Shown: positions 45,753 through 60,000 of the stretch, piece by piece
Layout of the letters: each line of letters starts with the position of its first letter
How positions within the stretch are numbered: the first letter of the stretch is position 1
From: Endomychus coccineus
Lineage: Eukaryota; Arthropoda; Insecta; Coleoptera; Endomychidae
Direction of reading: 5' to 3'
Length of the DNA stretch: 64,000 bases
Assembly (NCBI GenBank): GCA_958510875.1
Contig: OY294069.1
Span: 6,519,205-6,583,204 of the forward strand
The notes under the pieces: model-generated
Told to the model about the DNA's origin: nothing
The model's input: the letters and a program-made list of their open reading frames with translations, nothing else
The model's database searches: none
Program-made: the position numbers and the translations under genes

Positions 45753-48700
45753 ATGGCAAGTGGAGCTCAGCCTGGCTCCTTGGTGCCGCCCAAACCTAAC
45801 GGAACAACGTTTCCGGGTATACAGCTACACGATGATCCCAAGGTAGAACTCTGTGCTCACTTCGATACACATTACGATATTGCTACTGCCATCATATGTG
45901 CAGGATATATCGTGTTCGGACTACTTTACACTTTTGCAGGTGAGTTCCATATAGGCAAGCGAGTTATGTATATATAGTAGGCGAAATGTAAGACAAAGCG
46001 TCTTATAAAACGCCTAGTCTTTTTCTAAATGACTGTGGCGAATTGAATAAATTTAAATTATTTACATTATGACTATATGCGTGGATCATATTCAGTCATT
46101 TTCTAAAAGACTGCATGAGAGTTAGGCATTTTATATATAGTAATACTTCTTTGATTTCTGTAAAAGTATATTCAATTTATTTTTGGGTGTATATTCGCTT
46201 CAAAATATAATATAATCTGGATTGAATTGAGTATTTTATTACTTATTTCTGTAATTGGTAGGTATTATTACTCCAGCTGAAATCCATGGTTTTGGCCCTG
46301 TTGATTATTGTTATTAGTTTTGTGTTTTCTCTATAGGGTTCGAAAGAGTATGTTTGAATGAATCGGTCGTTTTGTTCTCATCATTGGACTGACGTTTCTG
46401 AGTTGAGCTTGATTTCTCGTAATGGTTTAATATTGAAAATTTGATAAACAAAATTTATGGTACACCCAATATTCTAATTCGAATTTTTATGTGGATTAGT
46501 AAATAAAATGTGAAACAGTATAGCTACCAAACGACAGAATTCTCCGTGAATATTTTCACCTTTCTTCCAGACTTTTATAATAAATTCATAGCTAACCTGA
46601 ACAGTGATTAGTCAGTAGTTGTTGTCTGACGATATTGATCTGAATCATATCATATATTTTTGGGAATGTGGTACAATTGATATCACGAGGTCATTCAAGG
46701 CGTTTAACTAGTCCCACTTCTATCTTATCTATCCCGCAAATTCATTATTATATGAGTAAACAGTGATGTTTGGAAATAGTTTGTTATGAAACAGAATAAA
46801 AATTGGGAGAATCAGATGATTTGAACGATGCCGATAAAAATTTTGTTAATGAAACTTTAACTACATATATTACATCGGTAAGGTTTGGATACTCTTAAGT
46901 ACTTAACCTTAAAGAGATTTTAGGGCTAGTGTACAATAGATCTGTTGCACAAAATGTCAAAGGCCATGGAGATGGGTACAAGTTAGGTTAGGTTAGGTTT
47001 CATTAGTAAAATTTTCATCGCAATCGCCTAAGTCACCTGATTCTCCCAACAATTTCTTCCAAACATCACTGTTTACTGACATTACAACGAATTTGCGGGA
47101 CAGAATATGACTGAGAAATGTTAGACGTTTTTGTGAACGGTCTAAAAATGTCAGTCAAAGTGTAAATGATCAAAATTTATTCACTTGGCCTAGGCGTTTT
47201 ATAAAAATCCTTGTTTTACAATTCGTCGCCGAAATAAATAAAAAACTGTTCAACCGAGAGCTTCACCTCGCTTAGTATGTTCCTATTATGTCCCTTCTAG
47301 TTTGACACACAATCATTTTTGTGAATTCCAGATTTGGCGAAATCAGGAACTTGATCAAAAGTATTACCAAAACGGTTTTTTATCTTATTCTTCCATCTAT
47401 AAACGAATTTTATTGATTACTGAAGGATGATGAATGAAATTTCAGAATTTCATTAAATTATTTTAAAGTAATAGCTCTAAATTTGGTTAGTTGATTGCGC
47501 TCCATTTTCCTTTTTAGTTAGAAATTAACTTATTTATCAAAGATTTGTCGTAACTATTGTCCGTCGCTATTAACTAAAGTTGCTCAACTTCGTTGTTATA
47601 ATTTTTCTGGCTCAAAGGAACGTTTAATAATCTTTGAACAAGACTATTAAATAGAGTTATTTTATAATTAATTGGTTTACATGAATCCGCTGGAATATAT
47701 CTACTCGGTTGAGTAGATTTTCTTTATTAGTCGAATTCCAAATGGTGACAATCCTTGACTATATTAATGTCAAGAAAAGGAAGCTGGTTATTACTTTCTA
47801 ATTCTACAGTGAAATCAATTGAATCAAATTGGTTATTAAGCCTGCTCGAGAAACTATTTCGTACTTATTAGTGTTATTGTGAACTCTACAACTAGATCTT
47901 ATGTAATAATTGTTATGGCCTCTCGGCAACCTAGAAGATGTATTTGAGAGGGAAACATCAAAGTTAGAATGTTTTATTTGATTGTACAGAAATAAAAATC
48001 TCACGATGATGATTGATGGGAAACGTAATACGTTCAGGCATAGAATCTTCGATTTCTCTAAAACCTCGTAGTTAGCATTATCAGAAAGCTGAAAGCGGTC
48101 AACAAAGTACCGAAAAGCTTTTAAGCGATTTGTAATTACGCCTCATACTTTTCTAGATAATAGATGAAGAGAATCTTTAAATTCCTTTCAGTTTTTAATA
48201 CCCCGCAGCGTGTTTCACAAGGTACATAAAGTCAATCACAAGTGAACACGCATCCTGATTCGTAAGTATTGAGCAACAAATGTTGTAGCTACAAATTTAA
48301 CGTGACCCGATCGAAATGTTCTTGGTAATGAATGAACTGCACTTACAGTTATGCAATAACCTTGACGCGGTAAGTGTTGAGCTTTAACATGATGTGACTT
48401 TGAAACGACATGGAACGCTTATCAAATGGATATCATGAATTAATCGATATTTCCTGCGAATATGTTGATTTACAGGATGTTCAAACTATGCCATATTAAG
48501 GTACGGCCTAAATTACTAACGGTATACGAGAAAATCTTATTAATAATAATGATTCTCGACCCAGGTATGAATTATATATAAATTCTCGGGAAATAGGTCA
48601 CACTGAGATATATGCTTATTATTTTCGTCTTTACGTACGTACGATTATCATCAATGTCTAAAACGTCTTCAGATGCTGGTCGTGAGACCGAAACGTACGG

Positions 48701-51700
48701 GAAGACCAAAATAGTAAGCATATGTGTCCCGCAACGTTATTACTAGGTTGGTTTTGGAGTGCAGGGAGACCCTGGTTAAATTAGGCAGAAGAAACAAACT
48801 ATATGAGTACCTGCCCATTCTGGCGTGAAAGGAAACGAAGTCGCCGATGAATTGGCATAGTGGCTTCCCAAGGCACCCCTGGTCCTGATCCAGTGATCGG
48901 AATCTCATCGACAACCGGGCTTCACTCTCTCAGAGAGACAGTGGCACTCGGTTTGGCGCAGTGCCCGCGGTATGAGGCCGTTGAAGCTTCACATTGCGGA
49001 GTCTCGCCCAAACGCTCGAAACCCCTTCTCCCATGAGCAGAAGATGCTTAAAATTGGTGACAGAACTCCTTACAGGACACTCTCATTTGAATAAACATCT
49101 ACACTTAATGGGCATCGTCAATGATCCAGGTTCTAGTAGATGGGGAGAGGCGGCCGAAACTGCCCCTCAAATCCTTGTAGAATGTCTAGCACTGGCTTCT
49201 CTTAGGCTACAACACCTCGGCATCGCATACATGTCGCCTGAAGCCATAAGAGACATCAGTCCATGCATAATCCTAGCCTTCGGCGTTGTCTTGTATATAA
49301 AGGGGCGCACAGTGGACCGAATCAAGCGGTCTAAGTGCTCTAGACTTGAGTTGTGTTTATTAGTACCAAAGTCGAGTAATTTCTTGGCATGAGACGGTTC
49401 TAAATTTGATTACCTATAGTGATAAAGTCATTGTATCGAATTAAACACAATTAATGGTTTCGGACTATACCGATAGCTTTTCGTACTGTTTATTATAACA
49501 TTCAATCAGAGATTTTGCGGTCAAGCATAGCATTTATGTTCTATCTAGCAGGATATTGATTCTGTTGAATAGTAAATCATTGTACTGATCTTGCAATCCA
49601 ATTGGATTCAGATCTGGGGGCTCTGCAGGTCGTGGTAATTGTTGAATTCCATTTTACACATTGGTCATAAGGTCGGAAAGTTATTATCCAAAAAATATTT
49701 CAATTGTAGAGTTAAGTATTTGTATTATGTTTGTAGTTTCTAATTTTGTTTGCATCTTTTCATTTTTGATTTTGATTAATTTTATCTGTCTGGCAATTTT
49801 ACGTCGTGTTTTTTTTTTCGTTAGCCGTTATTAACTCCATTGTAAATTGTTCATCAGAGAAATTAAGGAAACGTTTATAGTGTCTCAAAACAGTTTGCAC
49901 ATTAATTATACACTTTGGAATTGATGGCAGTGTGCCATGAATATTTCAATATGTTTCCACGGAATCTCTTTATAACCTTCACCAGCAGAGCCTAAAGTGA
50001 AGATCGATGCTCGTTCTTGTCACGTAAACAGTAACAGTTTACTTTCTACTCACCACACGTAAGGTTGAGTTCTATTTTAATCTGATCACACCAACAACAC
50101 ACTTGAAAAACGTTTGAAATAATGAGAAAACTGAATTTTTAACGGGATGTTTTAGATTGTTAGACAAACAGAATTTCGATACCACACTGCCTCAATTATT
50201 GGTGGTAATTTTGAATCTATTGAAATAGTTCACTCAATTCTTTATCAAATAGACGATGAAAGGTATTAAAAGTTAGGATAAAAATTAAAGTAATTTAGAC
50301 AACCCCTGGACACAAAATTCGAGTGTTCCTTTGACAACATGATGTTATTACATTCAGGGTATATATGAAGAACAGAATTTAGGATCTCGAAACGCAGTAA
50401 AGTGGTTAATTATCAACCAAGCGAGCATGGAAAACGTTATTGAACAACATTTCGTTAGCATCTATTATTGAGGTCGATCAAAATCAAGATTTATCCATAC
50501 ACCCCTAATGAAATTTTGTAAAATCGAAAAATATTGATAATTGCTGGAATTTTTTCTATATGATTTCATTATCCTCGCCCGCGAAAGTATTCCAAGATTT
50601 CTTGAGTAATTCAATGGAGAAGAGCGTGAGCAATAATAATTTTCTGTGTTTGGCAATTCAGTGTGATTTGTTTTCGAACATGCCCGACATCTGATGATTG
50701 GCGTCTAACAATTGAAATACGGTACGGATTATTTTACGGTCATTAACTCCGTCCTAATAATCCAGCCTCAGGGAACGAGATGTAAATTACTTGAAATGCA
50801 TTCATGTATATCAAATGAACATCGGTTGAAGTTGCTCGAGTCGTGTGTGCATTTAGTCTAGAATTATGCAAATAATATGTCACTCGTATGTCATCGTAAA
50901 AATGTGTTCATTCGTAACGCTGATCCGGACACGCATTATCAAAATAACCCGACAGTCTGGTGCTGTAGGTAGCTATATCGCGATGATTCAGATAACGTCT
51001 TGTTTAACACGAATTAATGAGAAATTAAACAATATTTCGATGAAAATAACCAATGCTCTCAGATTCAGCTTCTACGAAACAAAGGACCTTGTGGATGCTC
51101 TATGATGCTTGAGTGACATAAAAACACGATAGACAGATAGATCAGGGGGCACGGCAGTGCCCCCGCCAAGTCGAGCGCGAAGCAAACACTGCCGTACCAT
51201 CCTTTACTGGAACCATTTCGCCGCATTTTCAGGCCCCTATTTGAGAACTTCTGGATACGACCAGAACGCAGAAATTCGTCATCCAGTAAGCTATAAAATC
51301 ACATACTTAAAATAAAAAATTTCAAGTCTGTAGGTCATTTAGTTCCGAAGTTAAGCGAAAGCAAAGTTTCGCATTTATGACACTCACTCATTCACTCACT
51401 CACTCATGATCATCATAATAGATCTAGTACTTCCCATAAACTCAGAGAGCTGAAATTTGGTACAGAGTTAGGGTTTAATGGCCACATAAAGGGAAAACTA
51501 TAAAAACTAGGATAATCGAAGATCTGGAGTACCTGGTGACCCTTATTTGAAAACACAAGAGTCCATTTGTGTCCTTAATAATATCTATGATATGAAATGG
51601 TCTGCCACGGACATTATATGTGACCACGGTCGTATATGTGTCTATCAATGTATCAGCTGTCTGTCATATAAACATAAACGTTACGTGTTTGATTTCGCAA

Positions 51701-53941
51701 GATAATATCTTAAAAAATGTCGATAATATTAAAAGACCACGATGAACTTAGTGGCTACCAAGTAGTTGGTATGCCCAAAGACGGGTCTTGTCTCTTCCAT
51801 TCAATATCTTTCTTGGTGTATGGTAGAACTGACTCAACTTGCAGTATCAGATCTGCTATAGTTGCATACGTTGCTGAACATTGGGACGAAATGCAAGTGT
51901 ACACGTGTAATGCTGATGGTGAAATAAATCAATATGCCCACGTTTCTACAAAAAGAAGTGAAATCCCACCAAAAACATTCTGTAAATAACTAGCCGAGTC
52001 TCGATGGAGCTGCTTGTTTATCTCTAAAAAGTAATGAAATCTAGACAAAGTCGTACCAAGTCTAAGGTTCCTTACTGCGATTTCTTTATTATAGTTAATG
52101 TTGTGTGACTTGGCCGTTGAAGGGTACACAAGGGTACAAAACCAGGTGCTCCATGACACCATTGCACCAATCTGTCGCCAGAACCACTACCCATTGACGA
52201 TGGAAAATTGCTACTTGGAAAACGTTGGTTCAATAACCAGTCAATTGTTGTCTTGATAAAGCTGCGTATTTCAATAATATTTATGTGTAGGCGAGCCTGA
52301 AACAAACAGTATAAAAAATTATTTCCAGTACAGACGGACTTCTAATCATTGATAGAAGTCGGTCTGTACGTCTATTTTATGTTAGATCGGTGGTCGATTT
52401 GACGCTCCAAAAAGAAGAGAGCAGAAGTCAGCATTGTCAATGCTGATTGCATGTGTTGCACAATCAACAACAGCCTAAAATGAGACACTAGCGTCCAATT
52501 ACCAATACCAGTATGGGCTATTATCTCGCTTAACAAACATAGGTAGTTACAACAGATAACATTACAAAATTGACTTCTACCCACTAACGTATAAAGAATG
52601 TTCAACGGCCAAGTCACACAACATTAACTATAATAATAAAGAAATCGCAATAAGGAACCTTAGACTTGGTACGACTTTGTCTAGATTTCATTACTTTTTA
52701 GAGATAAACTAGCAGCTCCATCGAGACTTGGCCAGTTTTTTACAGAATGTTTTTGGTGGGATAGTATTTATTTGTCCCATTTACTGTTTACAAGACAGTG
52801 AAGAACAAATTTTAATCAGATACATATAAGTGGCATAGTACATGGAAAATTTTACAATGAACGAAACGTAATAATTAACATAAAACAAGTTTTCTACAGT
52901 AAGTTATCTTCCTGTCTAGCGTTACTCCCAAGTATTTCACTTCTTTCACCCTAGGTATCTTTTCTTGTTTATCTCAATATAAGTTTGTGTTTAATGTCTC
53001 TCGTTGAGAACATCCCTTGGCTTTTTGTAGCGTTCACTTCTATTCGCCATTTGTTGAACCTTTGCCGACCCTTGCCTTTGATTGTCTTCCTTCCGCAAAC
53101 GAATTACATCGATAATTTCACTTACTATATGAAGCCATCGTTTCCTGTGATATGAGAACCAAACAGGACGGTATTCTTCGATAGTACACAGTTCCGTCTT
53201 TTTGGGACGTTAAGATCACGTACACCTTGCAATTTGCAACCACAATTACAAATAGAAGAATGGAGAGTGTTGTTACCTGTTTTAAACGTCAGTCCGACAG
53301 TCGTTATTATTCATAGTGTCAAAATGAAGAAGATAAGCGAACGTTTTGGCAATATTCGAGTCAAAAAAATAGATACAATAGAATTATCGATGCACTTGAA
53401 CTTTTCTAACTTTTTTGGTTCGTGAAATAATCTGAATAAGTACAATTCGTGTTCACAAATCTATCGAAAATTTTGTCAGAAATCTCAAACGCCACCAAAT
53501 TGCTCGTGGTGTTTCCAAGCTATTTGATCTTGTTCATTTCTAACTGAATTACTATCGATATCATCACTTATAATACCACTAGTTCCTAAATTATTTCTGG
53601 AACATATTCGTGAGTGGGTAACAATTTATGGATAATAATTCAGGCACAAACGGTATTCGATGAAAAAATCACACACCAAAATTTATGAATTTCAAAACTG
53701 TGACATTTTATGTTTTGACGACACGAGAGGAAAACCAATAACGTTCGTAGAACATCGTGTGAGCCAACGGTGGAATGAGCTAGTCTAGTCCGCTTACCTG
53801 GAATCTCTATTGGTGGAATAACAGCAGATATTTCTGATTTGCACCGACCGTGGAAAAGAAAAGGATGAGATAGGCCACTTTTCTACGATGTTCTAGAGAG
53901 GTAATTGAATTCGTAGGTGTGACATCACCAACTGGGCGAAT

Positions 53942-54009
<68 letters not shown>

Positions 54010-57000
54010 CTCTTCTGAATATAATCGGAGAGCTTCAGCGTATGTTTAGGAGCTGAACTTCAAACATGTATTCCAGGACAGTCGAATCTGTAGATCATGA
54101 GGAACTGCTGGGGTGTAAAGTATCTCCTGGCACGGGAATAGAAAACCAAGGTTTTTGTGAAGCAGTTTTCGTAATAGACTTCATATTATGGTTCCATGGG
54201 CGGATGCTGTTGGTGGTGACATCAAGCATGGATGTGGAAAACTTCATAGGAATAGTGGTACCTGACATTATTACATTAGGAATTGACAACTTTTCTCCTT
54301 CCTAATAGAGTTTCATTCAAATATCTCGTTTTGGGGAAGAAGACCAAAAAGTTATTAGAGGAAGTGCAACTTCTAGTAACTAGCAGATACTGTTAAAAAA
54401 ACTAAAGGCGAGTGTATTGAGACAGTTATGGATGTTTGCAATGAAAAGTCGTATAAAATAGATGAGTCTGTGTAAGTCTAGAAAACTAGCTAAAATTTTG
54501 GAAGGTCGTTGCTGTTAATAGGAAAACGAGTGTGTGGTTAAGGTTATTGGAACTGCTAATTCAAGCAGTTGCAGGAGATGTTTTATTAAACGTTTTATGT
54601 AATTTCTTCGTCAATAGACGAGCTTTCCGCTAAACGTTGGAGCAAATTTTTCAAGAACTTTCGATTATTTTAACGACGCGTTGCGACAAATGTTTTTTTC
54701 GCACAAAACTGATCATCCGCATCCCGCAAAAGTAAATAATCAATCTTAACTGAGCACATTGAATAACAATTCAATTCTTTGTCACATGAAAAATGCAAAC
54801 AAACTTGAAATTTTAATTTTTTCGTAATTTTGTCTTCGGAAATAGTCTAACATCCCTCGTGCGTAAGCAACGTGGTGAATAATTTTCGCCTCAGCAATCG
54901 GGCACCTCGCTTTCTCCTGCTTCTGCAAAAATTATCGGCAATTTACTATGCACTCGGGATATTACTTGAATTTCATGTTGTTTTCCATTTTGCCAGCCAA
55001 GTGTGAAAATTAAAAAGATGCGACATTGGTGTTCGAAATAAACCGCATAGTTATAAATATATTTTACTTTGTTCGCCTAGCGTAGATTTATAATCAAAAG
55101 AAACATATAATCGTTCACGCTTCATTCGGAAAACAAAAGCTAAATTGAGTGGAAGTATATGCGATGTCACAAATATAACATTATACGGATTTTACTTGAG
55201 GTCAATGCTCATCAACTCCAACAAAGTGAATAAGGACTAAGGACGCCGGATTAGATTGAAGCATGCGTTCATAGTTTGAAGTATAAATATTTGACTGCTA
55301 CAATTTGTTTGTTGATTACATGCCAGACAACGATTACATAACGAAATGTTCATTCATATGGAAGTATAAAATTTCGACGTTTTGTTGTCGATCACCCATC
55401 ATCAACTTCATTTTAGATTACCTCACTATGCGTAGTATAAGGGAATAAGAAGTATTGTAATCGGCTGAAATATCCGTTTAGAGCATTGTTGAATCCACCA
55501 AGACCTATTTTTGGGTTGAAATATGTCTGTGGACACGATTGAACCGTGAGAATTTTTTTTCACAAATCGATCAAGTGATGAAAATAAGAACTGTATTGTT
55601 ATTGCCGCCTATGGTTGACGATACGTTGAAGCGGAATCCATTCTGAAACAAAGATTATTCAAGAATAGTATATTCTACAACAAGTTTGAAATGGCTCATA
55701 TTCCACCCGCGCGGAAAGGCGAGGATTACGGTGGAATATGCCATTCCAAACATATTAGTAGACTATACTTTCTCTAACAAGCTTTTATTAATTAATAATA
55801 ATAGTTTTTTCAAACTTACTGTTTCGCAAACAGTGCAAACTGTAACTTGAAACGATGAACGTAATAAACGCGAGGGACGTGAATATCAATCAATATGTAA
55901 CCATAGCAACCGGAACGTCATATGAACGTTTATTCAACGACAAGGCGTGGATCGAGATAATTAATTGCTTCAAGAAAGTAGCCCTAGCTGTTTCCGATTG
56001 GTCAAAAACTGATACAGAATATACAGATTACACTCTAGTTTTAAATCATAGAATAGATAGATTCTGAAAGCGTGTTGCAGAAACGTTATTACATGAAAAT
56101 TTCCAATTCAAGATGCCAAAAAGGCAGTTTTATCAGACGTTCTCGTGAACTATGATAAAAGTATCAGATATAGGTGTTTTATCAATTCAAGAGCATATGG
56201 CTCCAATCTGTTTACTTCCGCCGTGAACCAGAGATAATATTGTGCATTAATAACCTTGATCTAGCATTGAAATAAATAAACAGATGAAACCAAGTATTTA
56301 TGTAATCCTGCCTTGATAATAATTCTAATAAATTAGCAGTAAGTCATCAACCTACTCGACTTACCATGACGTTGTACTGTTACGTGTTTTAATCCTACTT
56401 GAATAACATTAATGTAGAACCATATTACATATCTGTAGATCTTGCAACCGGAAGTAATCGTATATACTTATTACTTTGTGAGATAACATTGAAGGTACGG
56501 TTTCAATGTGAAATTACATCGCGGGCGCGATTCTATGTTCTATATTTACAGTCGCACTTAATTAAAAAATTAGCTAACGAGCAACACGCCCTTGTCGGTA
56601 AACGCTTCCCTTCCTGGATGTCGAATGTTTATTTTATCTCTTGAATCCATTTATGATGTGACGTCGTTTGATACGAGGCCAAAGTGAAAAGTCCCTGAAA
56701 ATTGAAACAAGAAATGATTTATTTGATCAAAAATTATTTTATTTCTCAACATAATTTTCTTGTAGCCCGATACACTTCGTCCAACGTGTTTCTATTTTTT
56801 TGTTCCCTTCCTAATAATATGATTTCGGCAATCCTTCAAAACAGGCGATTGTTTCAGGGATGGAGCTAAATTTCTTTCCGCAGAGTCATTTCTTCAAGTT
56901 TGTAAATTGCAGGGGGCCTAATCTGGAGAATATGGTCGATGACGAAGCTATGCAATTTTGCCATTGCGACTGCGAACCTGTGCTACGGTGCTTTGTCCTG

Positions 57001-60000
57001 GTGGAAGAGGATTTCCTCTACCAAATGCAGCCGCTTTCGCTTCAAATCGGCGTCCAATCGATCCAACAGCTCTGTATAATATATGCTGGTGATTTTGCCC
57101 TTTCCAAGGTAATCGATATGGGCGATACCGTGTGCATCCCAAAAAACTGTCGCCATGATTTTGTTGGTCGATAAACCTACTTTGGCCTTTTACGGCTTCG
57201 ATTCGCCAGGACAAGTCCACTGTTTCGACTGTTCTTTGGTCTCTGGTTTGTTGTGATGGATCCATGTTTCGTCCACGGTTACAAAACGGCGCAAAAAGTT
57301 ATTCTTATCATGCTTGAACATCGCAAAACACTCCTTTGAAGTTGTCACACGGTCGCGCTTGTTGTCAATAAAGAGCAAATTGGGCACCCATCTGGCTGAT
57401 ACCTTTCTCATATTCAAAAATATATGCAAAATGTTCTGTACCCGCTCGGTTGAGATGTCAGCAATCTCGTGCACCTTAACTCGCCGATCGTCCAATATTA
57501 TTCCCTGGATTTTATCGACGATTTCTGGCGTTGTAAACCTCAACAGGACGACCAGAACGTTCGGCGTCCTTTGTGAATCGTTCCAATCGATGGTGAAGAG
57601 TCCCCATAATGTTTAATAAGCGATGCTTTGGTTTGCGTAATTTTCCACGCAAGAAATAATATTTAATCAAGACGCTACAAAAATCTTCAAGGCTGCTTGC
57701 TTTCGATGGGTGTGAAAACAGAACTGAAAGACATATGGGTCTGAAAATTTTAATGCGTTCTAGTTAAAGATGGTATATCACATAGGATTTTCGATAGTGG
57801 CGCCATCTGTTTTATTTTCAGGATCTTTTCACCTTGCCCTCGAAACTACCTACTTCAAATCACTGGTATTTGCAACGAACTCGGATATACTAGAGTTAGT
57901 CAGTCTATTCGTAACTACGGAAATTTGTATCGCCAACATGACGTGTAGAAATCCAGTACGGATAGAGGAATAGTACCCCACGACATAGGCGTGTATTGTA
58001 TAGGGTATTTTAAACAGATTTCCAGGGTACCCCACGCCACGGGCGTACTATTTATAAGGCAGTAAGGTACGTTTTTTTTAAACTGTTAAAACATCAAAAA
58101 TAAAAACTGTATAACCAATATTAACAGTGTAGCTGTAGACATGAAGAATGTTAATGACAAATGTGGGTTTCTTCCATGTTTTACAGAAAAAGACTGGTAT
58201 TTTGGCAATCAAACTTCAACTATATTGAAGCGCAGACTATGAGCTGCTTATTACTTTGTTCATCTACATCTGGGCAATTAAGTATATTTTTATATATTCT
58301 TAACCAGTGAAAAACATTTGTTTCTATCGAGGATATTATTAGATCACAATTATTTAATTTATATTGCAATACAATAATAGTTTCACTTTTTTCACCACTA
58401 CATCAACCTATAATTTGGTTTCAAATCATATCTGTATAAGTATATTCATACAAAATCCATTGTTGTTCGTATAAAATTGCGAAATTTGGCATTCTTAGAA
58501 ACTTCAAATTAATTAATCTGACAGAATCTATTCAATCTTTATTTCTCCACACGATTGCTGGGAAGCTAGATGACAGTATGGTGGGAGAGAGACATGTTGG
58601 CGATACTCAAAAATGACTTTAGCTTATTCTAGTATATCCGAGTTCGTTGGGTATTTGAATGAGAATCTCGGTCTATCTCATTTTATTTTTATGTTTCTTT
58701 CAGCCTATTGTATAAATGTAAGGATCTGGGGTGAAGAGTGGAGCAGTATTTAGCTTTGTGCATTAGTTTGGGCGTCTTTCGGACACTCATATTTTTCAAA
58801 CCGCTTATTTTATTCAGTTTTGAACAAATGTCGATCGGATAGCTGAATAAATCCATACGACATGAATCTCAGTAGGGGTAGCTAAATAGGCTAGCAGGTA
58901 AGAAGGACAAATATGCCGTCTAACTTCTAAGTTCGACGCGCCTGGTTTTGAGCGAACTAAAATGATAACGGATGGAGGATGGATTAAGCAGTCTCGTCGA
59001 CATAACAATGGAAGACGCGCAAGCAAACGTGGACGCAAGGTCGGCTGTAATCGATCGGGATATTCATCTCTCGCTGCACGGATGCTGTGATTCAGGCCAC
59101 GCCCGGAACCAACCTATGCAACTTCCAATCATTTGATAAACACATGAGCTCTCCCGGCAGTTTTCTTAAAGAGACCGAGTCTGTTCGCTAACTTAGAAAA
59201 CGCATCATGATTCGCGTCGATTTGATCAAGAATGAAAAGTCATTTGAGTAATGAGGATATAATTGGTTTAGCGGGCGAAGGAGCTTAGTATTCTACCCAG
59301 GGCCGTGGAGAGAAAATCGGTGCCCGGGTTTAGTGACCTACGACCTACCCTACTTTGTCTCGTGGAAAGTAATTTCTTCTTGTATCACAAATAATGTTAA
59401 CAGAATTACTTTATACGTTGTTTTAATTGCTATTTTATCTTCAAATACCACTCACTCATCACGAAATCTTCGAAACTATAAAGGGGACCGACTCGAAACT
59501 TGTCAGATATGTTTCTTGTACGACGTAGGCACCCGCTAAAAACGGATTTTTCGTTGCGTCTGCTAATATATTCACGTACAATTTACATGACAGACAAATC
59601 CATAGATTAATGGATCATTATCACAGTTCTGACTGTATATGCTATGACAGACAACATATAACATATCAACAATACAAGTAACGTTTGCATGCCAGACAGA
59701 TGTTACATTGACGATAATGTTCATGACAGACTATTCTATATTATAGAAGATATCCCTGTAAAATAACATCCCACTCCATGTGGTGGTAGACGGAGTATCC
59801 TCCGATACAATGGCTATCAAGGCCGGTGTTCCACAGGGATCTGTCTTGCCACCAACTTTATTTCTGCTCAATATCAACGATCTGTTGCGTCCTGTCTCGT
59901 CCACAGCGTTGCAGATGATGGTTCACTTCATACCGCTTTCTCATCAGGAGCCCTATGTCATCCAATGAAGCCACATGAGCGAGACAGAGACAGGTTGACG

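Noticed and set aside
54066..54305. 79-codon plus-strand frame
   Set aside because: Antisense of the Jockey LINE copy at 53690-54300.
56948..57265. Open frames on both strands
   Set aside because: Both are out-of-frame readings of the mariner pseudogene.
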